A stretch of 64,000 nucleotides of DNA from Sanghuangporus weigelae (taxonomy: Eukaryota > Basidiomycota > Agaricomycetes > Hymenochaetales > Hymenochaetaceae): NCBI GenBank assembly GCA_033182465.1, contig CP137320.1:2232001-2296000 (forward strand). The letters run 5' to 3'. The position numbers and the translations under genes were made by a program. This document shows, piece by piece, positions 16,901-29,156 of this stretch; positions within the stretch are counted from its first letter, which is position 1, and each line of letters opens with the position of its first letter. Below the pieces are notes generated by a model. The model searched no databases. It was not told where the DNA came from and worked only from the letters and a program-made list of their open reading frames with translations.

Positions 16901-18275
16901 CGTCCCTGCGTTGAAGGAGCAGCAAGGTAACTGTTCACACGACTCGCGGGGGTATCAGCACCTGCCGCATATCTATTCGCAGAAGGCACGGTCGATGCCA
17001 TTTTACCCAAAGTCGAGCCGCCAGCGGCAAGAGCAAGACTTCCGGCAAGTGAATTTTGGTCACCCAGAAGGCTGGCAGCATAAAGACCCTGTTGATTGTC
17101 TAATCCAGATAAACCACGCTGAAGAGAACGAGAGGGATCTTCCAGAACACCAACGGAAATTGCGCGTGGCCGTGTACCGGCACTGTTTACTACGAGGTGC
17201 TGTCCTTGCTTGAAGCCTTTTGCCACATACTGAGACGAATAATAGTCAGGGGATAATCCAGCGTCGAAATTATCCATCTGTTGGTGCCCAAGACTACCGC
17301 CATAGGCTTCCATTAAGGCATGTTCTTCGTCATTGTTGCTCGGCGTAGCTAATAACGAAGAGCTTGCCGCAGTGGATCGCCTCCGGTACGAACCGCCCGA
17401 GACGGTACTTGCGCGGAGACGAGATGCATTGGCAGGATTGGAAAGATTTCCTGCTATGGCCGCTTGAGCCTGGGTGCGTAGTTCAGAGAGCGTGGCTGCA
17501 GGCGGGGGGCGCAGATTGTCGTCCAGACCCAAATAATCGAGAGTGTGAACATCAAAATCGTCCGCGGAATCCATCGACGTGACCGATCGCAGCTCATCCA
17601 ATCCCGGTAGATTAGATCCGTTACGGGTGCTTGAAAGCCAAGATGTGGAGAAGATAGAGCTGCCTCCAAATGCGTTGGACAGGCCTGCCGCAGCCGGTAA
17701 GGTAAGAGATCCGGACCTGAGACGGCTGTTACGTTCTGTGATCGCAGAGTTGGCAGCCGACGATGCAATCGATGCAGAGTGACGTAGTGCAGGCCTCGCG
17801 GATGCCATGCTTGAAGCAGTCGCTGTGACCGGCTGCTGGCCATACGTGTCCAAAAAAGAGTCCGTCGAGCTCGGAAGACTCTGAAGTGTTTCAGAGGCAG
17901 CAGCAAAATGCTGAGCCGCGAGCTGGACATTGGAAGGCAAAGTGCCGGCCCTTGCCCTCCTGAAGTTCTGGGGATAATTAGTCGGGGGAAGCGGTGAGGA
18001 TTCGGATGATGCGTTTGCTGAAGCAGGCAGATCATTCGATGGAGAACCTGAGGCCATCGCCCTCAACGCGGGTGGCCGGTACCTCGCAGCAGCCACTCTG
18101 TCCTCAGCCTGGAGCTCTCTCGCTCTAAAACTTGCTTCACATGAGCCGAGCTTGGATATAAGAGCTAAAAGAGATCGACGCACCTTTTGGCAAATGCAGC
18201 GGAAGGCGCTGGCGGCGGAGTCTTTCCGGATGATGCCCTCGGGTAACCCTGAGACTCCTGAGCGGACAACGACAT
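13975..18275 (-). CDS. RNA-binding protein with two RRM domains and Pumilio (PUF) repeats, JSN1/PUF2 type
   Basis: A large protein of about 1,200 residues starting at the ATG at 18275-18273 (MSLSAQESQGYPR). After an intron, a long Ser/Ala-rich disordered region comes first. RRM1 follows (TRSLWIGNLDSS, then ECGFVNFVDQEDAI), then RRM2 (RALWIGSIPSTT, then CGF-VNFERLDDAV). Next is a linker with NNRRWDASKLRELRKKLDSG and a helical Pumilio array containing DLASDWLGNT, VVQKLFEKCSPG, IGIHKNGTWAAQKIIEC, LLLDQFGNYVVQ and GDHVLTDVLGDQVNGV. The C-terminus is Gln/Pro/Met-rich and low in complexity. RRMs before divergent PUF repeats are the hallmark of yeast Jsn1 and Puf2, which bind mRNAs for membrane or mitochondrial proteins. 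A role in mRNA localisation or decay is inferred. It is divergent from the ThrE-like gene. Confidence 0.92.
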
Positions 18276-19037
18276 GACTGCAAGCTAATTCTCCAATTTA
18301 TTAGGTATTACGACTGAGATGAGATCCGTTGACGCAGAAAAAGAGGCAGAAGGGAGCCGATTGTTGGAGAGCGACGGGGAGAGTAAGTGGAGGAGAGGAG
18401 GCAACGGAAGAACGGAACGACTATAAGATCTGATTACAAAGAAGACGTAGGCGATGTCGTCGCAAATAATCCGATTTTTATGTAGATATGTGCCCCGGGC
18501 AGATGAATACTTAGGAGAACTAAAAGGTAATGGGCCAGACAGCAAAGGCTGGTCAAGAGCAAACTGAAAATCTACACGAAACCAGGTCCGTCACAAGGTG
18601 GGAAGTTGACACAAACACACCACAACACATCGCGATTATTTTTCATCCATCATCCATCTTCATCCAAATTTAATACAAATGGAAGATTACAGAGCCAATC
18701 TACCTTTACGCTCAAATATTCTCATGGAGCAATAGTACAGCTGCGATTTTGTAAGACATAGGTAGGAGAAGCGTTTTCTTCTCTTTCACTTGGCGTTGCG
18801 TAGCAACTCGCTGGATCAGCATCAATCGACAAAAGGACAGAGATAGCCGACTTTGCATCAATACTTTCTTGGTGAGCCTGACTGCGTCTATACTGATCCA
18901 CAGTGTATCATTGATCTGCAGAGAGCCCTGTTGTTATTCCAGTTTAGACCAGCTGTATGCATATTTGGTATACGCATGACTTATGAAGTAACTTGAACGT
19001 CAACGTTTGTTCTGCAAGTGAGAACTCTGTCTTGACC
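18276..19037. promoter_or_regulatory. Divergent promoter region between PUF and ThrE/Prm10 genes
   Basis: A 762-base spacer between two outward-facing start codons. It carries an A/C-rich stretch near 18609-18632 and several CT-rich runs. No TATA box or gene stands out. Confidence 0.4.
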
Positions 19038-21528
19038 ATGTCGGACGGATTGCATCCGTCTCAAGAGCATCGCCGTTCTTCTATGGCGCGCTCCGATGAC
19101 TATAGACTTGGACAAGAAGGATTAAATCTGCGTCGTTCGCATAGTGGAGCTCCGGATAACATGGACGCATATGCTGTTGCCACCGGAGTGAACAATCTGG
19201 CTTCTCGTTCCACTTCCAATAGGTCGCAGAGCGTTTATAGCGAGCCAGATGCGCTTCCAGCTGGAAAGGGTGTTGATTCGCTTCCTGGCACATTCATGGA
19301 CCATAAAACCTCTGGGGACAGTTTTGCAAGCAAGAACTTTGGAGATCCGGACGACTATCGACGATCTTCAGGTGTAGCTCTACCCTCTCTCTCTTACAAC
19401 ATGCCATATGGCGAAGCTCGCCGTGACTCCGTCTACAGAAATGATCACAATAACGACGGATTGGTTGGACATGTCAAGCATGCCTTTGCACGAATTGCTC
19501 ATAACACGAATGGACCTCCACCGATGGACAGTCGTCAAAATTCGTGGGCTGACGCGATGTATTCCGGGAAGGATGATAAACTTGATAATTTCGAGAGAAC
19601 CCAGGCAATCAACGATGAAGTAGAAGAAACATACCTCGTTGATGAAGGTCTGAGGAGGCGCCGCTACCCACAGGAGCGTGCATCCTTGGACCGCCGCGAC
19701 TCAAACACCGAGATACAGGACAGCCGCAGATCCTATCGCGATCGCAGGAAGAAAGGGAAGCATATCATCAAGTATCACGCCGAGTGTAAGAATGTTGCTT
19801 GCGTCATTGTTTTACTATGTGCTTAACAATAAATCGTGCAGCTACGGAGGATTACCAAAGGTTCATACTACTGTTTGCAAAAGCTCTCCTCACCTTTGGT
19901 TCGCCTTCGCACCGTATTGAGGCGCAGCTCAATTCTCTCGCTAAGGTCTTCGAGATTGAGGCTCAGTTCCAGCACACTCCTGGCACAATTCAGGTCTCGT
20001 TCGGTAACCCAGAGCAAAAGTCCTCTGAGACTTGTTTGATAAAGTCTGGCGTTAGCCTATCACTCGGACGTATTCATAGCGTGCACAACATCTATCGATC
20101 TGTGCTACATGACGATATGTACGCTAGCGACGGAATGCGTCAGCTTCGTAAATTGCTGATCGCACCCCCTCAATATGGTCAACTGATTCGTTATGTGTTG
20201 TCTTTTATGACATGCTTTCTGATCTGCGGTGTTGCTTTTAATGGCAGCATCAACGACATGTGGGTTGCAGGTATCATGGGGTTCATTGTGCGCGTCATGC
20301 AAAATATCGCGTCCAAATCGGATTTATCAGCGAGTGGCTCAGAAGTGTTTACCGCTGCACTAGTCTCTTTTATTGCAAGAGGCTTTGCAAGCTACCCTAC
20401 ACAAATTTGGTGCTTCTCCGCTATTTCTTCATCTGGAGTAATCTCTCTCCTTCCCGGATATTTGATTCGTAAGTGACATAGCCTTATTCTTCTTTAATGT
20501 GAGATTTACGTGACACAGTGTCGGGTTCATTGGACATCGCGGGCAAGAATCAGTCTCTTGGAGCACCGAAGATCGTGTCTGGAATAATGACCTCGTTGTA
20601 TCTAGTGAGTCTAGTACTGCATGTATGCTTCCGGAACATCTAAGCAAGTCTCATCAGGGCTTCGGATTGACCCTCGGTTCCGATTTATTCCTTTTTCTGG
20701 ATCGCAAAGCTGGCCGTACTGCTCACGCAGCCGCAGCCGCATCACCAAACAGTGTCGTGATTCAAGGATCTTACAAGGCTTATAACAGTACCGAATCGGG
20801 GTTTGATGGCACAGACAATGCAACGTTGACGGGTTACTTCACATTTATCAACAACAATGCACCTACGCCTCCGAATGTCATAGGTGGCTGCTTCCGTGAT
20901 ACACAGTGGGGGTGGTATTTGCAGCCTGTCCCGTGGTGGTCGCTCTGTTTCTTGGTCCCGCTTTTTGCTTTCTGTTCCTCGATGAATAACCAGCAACATT
21001 GGTGGAGTCGACAGATTGTGGTTATGGTCTCTATTGCATGTATCTCGTTCTGGATTACGAGGGTGTGCAATGTCACTCTAGGACTGCACAACCATCCAGA
21101 CTACGTTAGTCTGATTGGATCGTGGCTCGTTGGCATCTTGGGAAATGGATACTCGCGTCGCTTTGGTGGTACTGCTTTTACCGCAATGCTCACCGGTATT
21201 TTGCTTCTTGTCCCAGTAAGTTTTCTTCGTACGGAGTTATCCGGACAGTAATTTCATGTATTCTACGCCCTCCCTAGGATGGCTTGTCCGCTGCGGGAGG
21301 ACTTGCGCAATCGAATCAAGGTTTAGGCCAAGATGAATATACGCAGAGCTTGACGTTGGCTCGAAAGAGTACGTATCCTTCCGAGTTCATCTTTTGATCG
21401 ACAATTGATACTGAAACGTCATTACAGTGATAAGTGTCATCATTGGTATCCTAGCGGGCGTTTATTCTAGTGCGGCCATTATTTATCTCTTTGGAAAGAA
21501 GAAAAATGCTGCGCTTGTCACGTTCTGA
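19038..21528 (+). CDS. PRM10: ThrE-domain membrane protein, pheromone-regulated membrane protein 10 (Prm10) type
   Basis: Starts at the ATG at 19038 (MSDGLHPSQEHRRSS). The first 240 or so residues are charged and disordered. The ThrE_1 (DUF1212) domain follows: TTEDYQRFILLFAKALLTFG, SPSHRIEAQLNSLAKVFEIE, then several hydrophobic helices (LSFMTCFLICGVAFNG, SAISSSGVISLLPGYLI). The second ThrE half has QPVPWWSLCFLVPLFAFCSS, SLIGSWLVGILGNGYSRRFG and a final helix near the C-terminus KKKNAALVTF. About ten membrane segments are expected. Bacterial ThrE exports threonine and serine. Fungal Prm10 proteins have no settled function, though yeast PRM10 is pheromone-induced. At least five short introns are needed (for example 20606-20657). 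The disordered N-terminus is typical of fungal members. Confidence 0.9.
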
Positions 21529-22348
21529 TCCCCCCCTATGTGCGGCCCGCGACCCAGTTCTTTTCCTTGTGTATGTGATGTTCCGATCCGCCAGTTAATT
21601 TTCTTGTCAGGCTCCTGAGCGACCGTGTCTCCGCGTTTCATACCCTACTGTACTTCTAATCGCTTAGACGACTACTTTTGTAGTCAAGTAGCACCGCAAT
21701 GCAATACAGCAAATACGGTAGAGGTTCTGAATGGCATTAGTTGGAAGGTGCGCAAGCTCATTCTTTGAAGTTCGACAAAATTCAGCAGCGCAACAATACA
21801 AGCCATCTAGTCATTAACTCTGTTCGCGATGAATGCAGCTCTGCGTTTTTTCTGGTCAATTGCTTGGGTGTTGTCCCTCTCTCCTGCGCGAAACCGAATG
21901 GTAATCAGGAATTTATTCTGTACGTATTACATACGTTCGAATGCGCCGATCCAGACGCAAAAACAAGTCTCAAGAGGACCTTAACTGGCCACAACACTGA
22001 AGAACGAAGACGAAAAGGAAACAGCTTCAAGGATACATCTCTACATTTCTTTGAGTGGCGAGAACGAAAAGAAAAAACCGAGTAAATTTATACAGTAACA
22101 ATGGTATTATTGTTGGATTTCTTTCTCTGAGGGAGTGATGAAAGGGAAAGGCGAATGTTCGAGGCAAAAGGTGCAGATTGGTGCTTTGATCTACGGCAAG
22201 TAAGGTACTTAATGAATAGAGGGACATATGTTTAAGGCATACGACATGAGGCTGGGGTCATAATGTGCAAGATAACATATGCCAGTACGTAACCATAGGC
22301 ATAGGATGATTGAAGAGTCAAGGTCAAGGTAGGGACACTCGCAGCAAC
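21529..22348. other. Intergenic between convergent PRM10 and GDS1-like genes
   Basis: About 0.8 kb holding two facing 3' ends. No gene, repeat or RNA could be supported. The open frames are short and lack domains. Confidence 0.5.
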
Positions 22349-25300
22349 TCACGAAACTGTCCGCTTCCTGAGTCTTTCGCGGTTGCGTTGCATCGCAGTC
22401 GCATTCGCGACACGCTTCGAACGACGCAGAGCGGCTCGGCCGGTAGCAGTGTCATCGTTGTCTTGTACGAGTGCATCGCTTTTCTCGCGCTTTCGCGGGG
22501 TAGAATTCGCTACTGTGTCGTGTTCCACGTGACCGTCAACACCAACGTCGCCAAACCCCTTTCTTGCATCGGATGAGCGTGTTTCTGCGTGGTTTCGGGC
22601 TCGTTCGAGCTCCGAGGGCCGTCTGCTTGGCCTTCGTTCGCGCAATCGCATGGTTGGGCGGGTCGCCGCCACGAACACACTTGCCAATGTCATATCTGGC
22701 ACATCAGCCGGAACTTGCTCAGAGACTTCAATACTCTCTTGCTTCGCCTTATCTGTCTGTTGCTCATCTTCCGGGGACACGTCGGGACATATGCACAAAC
22801 TTTGAAAGACAGCTTCCTCCTGCGGGCTCAGCGGCGGTTCCGGCACCAATTCCTCGGCAGCCATATCCGCGAAAGAGGGTAAATTGAGAGCCATCATTGC
22901 AAGAGGACGAGGGGGCTCGAGAAGATGCTTCTCGACATCCTCGTCTATATACATGCCACGTTCCCACGGAGCACTCTGCTCGCTGAGAGGAATGATTGGG
23001 ACTGGCACGTCGTCCGAAAGCAATGCAGCTGACTGCCTTGATGACGCTGATGATGTAGCTGCCTTGCACGGTATCACCCATGGAAAGGACCGTTCGATGT
23101 CGTAATCTCCTGCACGCAGGATTGACTCTGGACCATCATTGCGTATGATAGTCGGAGACTCTGGGCCGATGAACGATAGAGGTGAAGCAGGTCCAACACT
23201 ATCAAGCTCCGTGTCCGGGGAACAAACAGACCACGTATGAACAGAGCTAGCGAGAGACGGAGGTGCACTGAGGGAGTCGATTGTTGAGGCACGAGATCTG
23301 GCAGGTGTAGGAGGTTGTTTGGCATCATCTTCCTGCTGACGGGTTTCTAACTGTGAATCATTACTTGAGGATAGACTAACACCACCCTGAGACGAGTAAT
23401 CTTCTCCCCAGTTGCTTTCTTCCAGCTCCTGCAAGTCTATGGTCTCGGGTCCGAGGAGCTCAACGTTCCTCCAAGACCCCGTATCGATTGCAGCCTGCGC
23501 TCGAAGCATATCTTCCCTAGTGGATTGTACTGGCTCGTCGTGCGTAAGATCAACTGGCTGTCCCCAGCTTAAGCCATCACCGAAACCAAAAAGTCCATCG
23601 TCCTCACGAAGACCGCCCAACCCAAAAGGATCCGACTCTCCACCTGCGGATTCACCGAAGGTCAAACTCAGCGAAGTAAGATCCAAACTGAAGTCATCAC
23701 AATCTTCCTGCTTAACTGTGTGCGTTGACGATCGCTTTGAGCTTCCTACCTCAAGGAAATCGTCAAAAGGCTCCGACTTGACATTAGCTAAGTCAAGTGA
23801 CGAGGTCGAGGGCGCAGCCTGAGGCCAGACATACGAAAGTTCATCCTCACGCTTCAACTTCACTTCGGGAGACATCGAAAGCGAGACGTCATCGTCATCG
23901 TCATCGTCTAGACCAAATTCGTCATCGGAGTCCGGCGGCGGAGAAGCAACACTGAAGGGAACACTGGTAGCACGCTCCTGCCGGTAGCGGCTGCTTGATT
24001 GAGAAGGGGGATCGACACAGGCAATTGGCTTTGCAACCGCCGCCCATTCAGAGAAAAAGGCGGACGTAGAATAGTTGGTCGTAGGCGACCTATAGAAGGT
24101 TGGGTATACGTATTCGGAAGGTGTATATGGGGGGATGTCGATGCGTCGTGAGATTGGATACGGCGGAAAAGAGCACACGTCGTCTTCGTCTGCCGCAGAC
24201 TCAGAGGGAGGCGGTGTGGATGAGCGGGCAGAGTTGTCAATATCCATCCGCTCATCTTCCGTATCTGACTCCGAGTCTGAGCTCGAAGACGAAGTTTCCT
24301 CCGCCACTTTCTCCCTAATACCAGCAGGATTAGGACGGAGTCTAAGTGTAAGCTTGATCTTCGGTGGTCTCCTTCTCTCGTCCGAGTCTGAGTCGTCTTC
24401 ATAACGCCGAGCCGCAGGTCCACTACCCGCGCGCCTTCTCAGATTTAGTTCACGCTTCCGCTTCAGCCCGCGACAGAAGTCATTATCACCCTTTCTGCCC
24501 TCGACGCTGGTGATCGACGAGCACTCGGCATAATCACGCAAGGCTATACCTACGCGTGCGAAGGGACAAGGAGCACCCGCAGCTTTACTTAGATACCATA
24601 CGGTCGTCCCACGCCGGAAGCACGTGACGCGTTCCTTAAGATTGCCGTTCTCATCTCTGGCCATCTTGTCTTTATGGCTCACGTTCCCACCGGTCCGTGA
24701 ATAGAGCGCCGGGGCTAATGCGTCATCCTTCGGTGTTCCCGAAAGCACGTGACGTAATAAAAGTGGGAAGTCGTTCTGCTCTTCGCATCGATTGAGGTGG
24801 GATCGAATAAAGAAGGTGATGGCTTGAGAAGCGGCAGACACACTAGAAAACAAGGCTGTCAATGTCCGGATCGATATAGGGAGAAAAGAGCGCATATACT
24901 CACTTTTGACAGACGAGACCATATTGCAAAGTCAGTTCGGCCAGGTCTTTGATAGTCATAGCGCGGTTGTTCTATAAAATGGACAGAGATTTAGCATATG
25001 AGTATAGGCCACGAGGTAAAGATTGGACATAGAAGACTCTAATAATGAAGTAAACATGATGAAACGATGGATGGGCCGCGTCCATTTATCCACGTGAGCA
25101 TCCCATAGTAAATCTAGCCCCTTTTCCGTACAAAGAGATTACGGAATATAGAAGGCGTTGCTTTGTGTATCGCACCACAACACTACAACGGCAACAGAAC
25201 AAGAAATATGAAGGTAAATACTCACCACCGACATCAATGCCCGCCCAATAGCAAGAAACACTTTGTTGTTCACGTCGTCAGGATGAAGAACGACATGCTT

Positions 25301-25687
25301 CGGCGGAAAGTCGATGACCAGCTTCTGTTCCTGCTGAGTGCCTCCCACCTTCCACGCGTCCGTCTTCGCTGCTTTCTCTTTACCCGTATTCTGAGTATTC
25401 GCATTTGTGCTGGACGTCATACAGGCTAACGGGCGAATATGCCTCACCGAGGAAGCAATAGCAGCGGAAGAAGCAGTATGTTCGGCAGCATCCCGACGGC
25501 GCTGGGATTGTCGGCCCGTTGAGCCCGAAGTTGAGCAAGTTAGAACGGTCTGCGCGTCGCTTAGAGGCGGGGGAGAAGGGGACGGGTCCGAAAGTGGCGA
25601 GAGAGGATCGAGCGGTGGCACAAAGCTAGGCGGAGATGCGGCAACAGAGGGTGGCTTGAATGAGAGTTGGGCGTGTCCAGTGTGCAT
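22349..25687 (-). CDS. GDS1: GDS1-type winged-helix domain protein, probable transcriptional regulator
   Basis: Starts at the ATG at 25687-25685. Exon 1 has a Pro/Ser-rich leader, then HPDDVNNKVFLAIGRALMSV. A long intron of about 250 bases leads to a small exon coding NNRAMTIKDLAELTLQYGL (about 24,972-24,904). The next exon continues SAASQAITFFIRSHLNRCEE. Together these give the winged-helix fold of the Gds1 family, whose first two helices are split by introns. The rest, about 750 residues, is disordered and acidic with runs of Asp, Ser and Glu, several VKSEP/VKQED patches that look like sumoylation sites, and a basic C-terminus rich in Arg (KREKSD, RRSKRVANATAMQRNRERLR). A nuclear role is inferred. 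The direct target genes are unknown. The stop is at 22349-22351. Confidence 0.8.
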
Positions 25688-26582
25688 TAAAAATTATATA
25701 ATTGGAAATGGATTATTAACTGGTATTCGTGGATGATGGGTCGTGCACAGAGCTTGCTTGTTCGTCGTCGTCGTCGTCGTCTTTGGGGAAGATGTCGGCC
25801 AGCGAAAAGAAGGAGGGATGGGATCTTGAAGTGAAAGGGAGCAGCAAGGGAAGAGAGGAAGGGGCAAGTGTGAGTGGGAGAAGTTGAGATGAAGAGGAAC
25901 ACGACAACAGAAAAGAGCCGTTGAATGAATATCTTATGGGGTGGAGATTTCGATCTGTCCACGGTACCCTTGCCACCGCACCGCAACTCGGCTATAATTG
26001 ACGAGTTGCCTATTATCCCCTCTAAGCGAGATGTGTCATCATTTTTATCTCCTCTTCATTTCACTTCCGGCCATCCCATCACCTTCTATCAGCTGAGTCA
26101 CCCCACTACTAGCGCCCCTAGGGAACGGACCCCGGCCAGTGCCTTGAACATCTCAGGAAGCCACGGCTGATCGGCATGCTTCCTATCGAACCTTCCGGAC
26201 GTCATCTATGCCATCAGCCGGAAGTGGCCTGCTTCTCTTTCAATTTTCCCTCCGTCGCTGCTTCCCATTTCGGATCGTCTATCCCACTTCACAAGACAAG
26301 AACAGACGGATTGCCATTTCTTTTTACTCATCCTTGTACAATACAAATCATTGTTTTAGAATACACAACATATGAAAATTCAAAGATCAGATCATCATCA
26401 TCACCGTCCAGCCTTTACTAGAATGTGGGGCATTGGAAGGAGCGCAACTTACAGGGAAAGAAGGGCTATCAACAATCAACGCCGCGCTAGAACACGCGCC
26501 GCTGATCGTCATACCGACCCGGAATTATTCATATCGGATCGGAAAGAAAAAGTGCGAGTAGCACTCGAAAGCCTGCCCTAAA
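25688..26582. promoter_or_regulatory. GDS1-like gene upstream region
   Basis: About 0.9 kb. It should contain the 5' leader and promoter of the GDS1-like gene (-) and the 3' flank of the next gene. A (TCG)n run at 25762-25781 falls in the leader. No gene was supported. Confidence 0.4.
25762..25781. repeat. TCG/CGA trinucleotide microsatellite
   Basis: About 6.5 copies of tcg, lying 75-95 bases before the start codon of the GDS1-like gene. In the mRNA sense it reads as GAC/CGA repeats. Confidence 0.8.
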
Positions 26583-27953
26583 CTAATGCTGGCAGCTCAC
26601 AAGCAGCACGTTCAGTCCCGTCTCTTTTACCCAGTTTAATTTCGCCCGACGTCCATTCTTGCCGCGTAAGTCCCTCACCAACGCACCGCGACTCGGTCGC
26701 ATCGCACTTCGCAGTGCATCAAGACCCTGTTCCCGCAGCGCAAGATAATCCTTAACGTTCAGGAAGGCATGACTCTTGAGCAATGCCTTTGCTGCGCTTA
26801 GACTGCCCGGAAGTGTACGCTCCGGTCCAGCAGTCGACACTATTCCCAACTCCACAATAAGAGCTTGCAGGAACGTCAATCGCGATGCTCTCGAAGTGTA
26901 GTAATCCGGGTTCTCAATAAAGGCGTTCATAAACTTCACCGCCTCCTCGTATGCTATGCCGAGCAAGCGGTCGGCTTCTGTCTGCTGAACAACTAGAGAC
27001 TGAGGTGGCAGTACGACGTCGCCGTTCTCGGACACGTCATCGACAATAGAACGCATACCCAGGCCGCGAGGAGTAGATGGTGCCGTAGAGAGTGCTGATT
27101 GCGCCAGTTGCGGAATCGCGTCATTCTTCATTGTCCTGTTCTTGTTCTTTCCTTTCTTTGGCTTCTTGTCCGGGTTGCCTGGGTCTGCAATAGCGGATTT
27201 TCCAGGTGTGATTAACTTGGTAGGACTAGGAGATGGATCAGGAGACGGATAAGAGCGCGCAGCGGTGTGGATGATGGTGAACGGATTGTTCGCAGGTGGA
27301 AGCGTACCAGGCACCGCAGCACCTCTTGCTTTTCGACCTCGTTTTTGTTTCTTCTGACTGCGTTGCTTCCGGGGACTTGGTGTAGAACTCTGAACTATAT
27401 GCGAAGCTTCAGTTCCGGGTGTTGAGCGCGGACGAGCAGGAGTCCCATCAATCCTAACGCGGTTCATCTGTTCCTCCAGACCATTCATATCATCTGTCCA
27501 GGACTCCTTGACCGGCTGCAACTTTGTCTTGGGTTCGCGAGGGGCAGTCGTCGTTGGCAACGGAGGCTCGCTCTTCGTTGCCCTATGCCCGCGTCCACGA
27601 GGTCGAAGACGCTGCGTACTTGGCGATGGCGTCCACTTTTTCGATCCAGCATCACCGCGCTCCAATACGAAGTCTGCCAGGAAGGGGTCGCTGTTCGAAG
27701 AATCTTGAACATTGCTCGTGCTGTCGTTACTTTCACGATAATGGTCCTGACGGCGGGAATCGACTGGATTAACCCGCTTTTCCTCAGAAAAGTCGGGCGA
27801 AGTAGATGCATCACTGGACTGTGAGGACACGGGATACACGATCTCGTCATCATCAGGCACCGCGGGCGACATGTGTGCTGGCGCAACAGTCTGCGCCAAG
27901 AGAGCTGCGCGACCACAGCCGACGGCCGAATTTACAATCGTACTGTTCGTCAT
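26583..27953 (-). CDS. Hypothetical fungal protein with disordered N-terminus and helical C-terminal domain
   Basis: A single uninterrupted frame of 456 codons from the ATG at 27953-27951 to the stop at 26583, unusual here because most neighbours have many introns. The first 300 or so residues are low in complexity, with Ser/Pro-rich parts and strongly basic patches such as RKQRSQKKQKRGRKARG and KKPKKGKNKNRTMKND, which could be nuclear or nucleolar signals. The last 130 residues look folded and helical (EADRLLGIAYEEAVKFMNAF, LTFLQALIVELGIV, SAAKALLKSHAFLNVKDYL). I do not recognise the family. It is probably a real gene given the length, the ATG and the biased composition. It lies on the same strand as the GDS1-like gene. 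Confidence 0.7.
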   Translation of the reverse strand: MTNSTIVNSAVGCGRAALLAQTVAPAHMSPAVPDDDEIVYPVSSQSSDASTSPDFSEEKRVNPVDSRRQDHYRESNDSTSNVQDSSNSDPFLADFVLERGDAGSKKWTPSPSTQRLRPRGRGHRATKSEPPLPTTTAPREPKTKLQPVKESWTDDMNGLEEQMNRVRIDGTPARPRSTPGTEASHIVQSSTPSPRKQRSQKKQKRGRKARGAAVPGTLPPANNPFTIIHTAARSYPSPDPSPSPTKLITPGKSAIADPGNPDKKPKKGKNKNRTMKNDAIPQLAQSALSTAPSTPRGLGMRSIVDDVSENGDVVLPPQSLVVQQTEADRLLGIAYEEAVKFMNAFIENPDYYTSRASRLTFLQALIVELGIVSTAGPERTLPGSLSAAKALLKSHAFLNVKDYLALREQGLDALRSAMRPSRGALVRDLRGKNGRRAKLNWVKETGLNVLLVSCQH

Positions 27954-29156
27954 CGTGTCGAATGATAGTGTGTAGTGTCAGAAAAGAAGGGCTGATAAAA
28001 TATGAATTATGAGATTGAGAGAGCGGCGTTCGACCCGTAAGGCGTTAGTTTATGTTGTGAGTGTGCGCGGATGAGCAGTATATGTATCGCAATATTGAGT
28101 CACGCTGGGCAATACGTAATGAACACCAGTTAGAACCCAAGAAAACAAAATCTTTAAGTGGACACACCAATGTAGGTCGACAGAATTGGTTATGTATCAA
28201 CCTTTTATAGTAGTATCGCAGTAAAGATCGGTGGTGTACAAATGTGTGGGGGGTTGTATAAATGCGTTTATGGCGTGTGCACAAACTTCTCCAAAGTCGG
28301 CTCCGATGACGAGTCAAGTACTAGAGGACTGCTGGAAGCACGGGACTCAATCCTCGCTCAGCTTAAAAGGAGCTGTAATGCGCGGGAGAATCGACCTGTG
28401 CCGAAGGCAACCTGTAAACATATCCGAGACAATAGTCGTCAGTGCTACTGATCAACAGCGATAGAATCAGTGCGCCACGGTGCGCCGCCATAGGAGCAAA
28501 CATCGACATCGATCGGTGAGAAAACGGCTCTTACCTGATCGTAATTGTCGTCGTTCGAAGGGGACTGATAGTGGGACAGCCGCCTATGTGAGTCGAGCTC
28601 TCGTTCCCGGTTCAAATCGACGGATCGCGCGAGATCCAGTCGATAAACACGAAACGAATTAAGGTGTAAAAAGTAAAGAAAAGGACCCGGAAATCGTTTT
28701 AGGTCCTACTGGGGAACCGCTATTGTGACAGGGAGCAAATAGTTTGTGTATGTATGTGTGAGAGTATACAAGACAAGAGTAACGACGAAGAGCTAAGGAA
28801 CGACTGCGCTGAGACCAGCTTGAGCTGGAGCAAGGGCTGAGTGCTGCAGGCAGCGCTGGCTCTTGGCCACGACGTGCGGGGCAGGCAGGACGGGGGATGC
28901 GGACGAAGGAGAGGTGCTCGAGACTAGACTCAATGCTGACTATGTCGCTACGCACGGCCGGCGGCTATTTCCGTAACTTTGTTTCATCATCCAATCAAAT
29001 GATATCCGCTCTATTTCCCTCCATCCAAGACTTGGTAACAAGACCAGTAAGTATACAGATGGCGTTGCTACGCGGAACTATCCATATGAGTCCATAGAAA
29101 TCACAGCATAAAAAGACGGAAGCATCAAACATGATTACAAAAAATTGACCGCTATT
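27954..29156. other. Intergenic, 1.2 kb, no supportable gene
   Basis: Contains the promoter of the 456-codon gene and the 3' flank of the FMP25-like gene. A tRNA-like T-loop string near 28,610 was examined and not supported. Short frames near 28,240-28,660 show no domain. Confidence 0.45.

Noticed and set aside
23908-24423. Long alternative-frame ORF inside the GDS1-like gene
   Set aside because: It arises from the Ser/Asp-rich low-complexity sequence of the real gene, with no independent evidence.
28590-28650. tRNA-like string ggttcaaatcgac
   Set aside because: It resembles a T-arm, but no matching acceptor stem, anticodon arm or D-arm could be paired around it on either strand.
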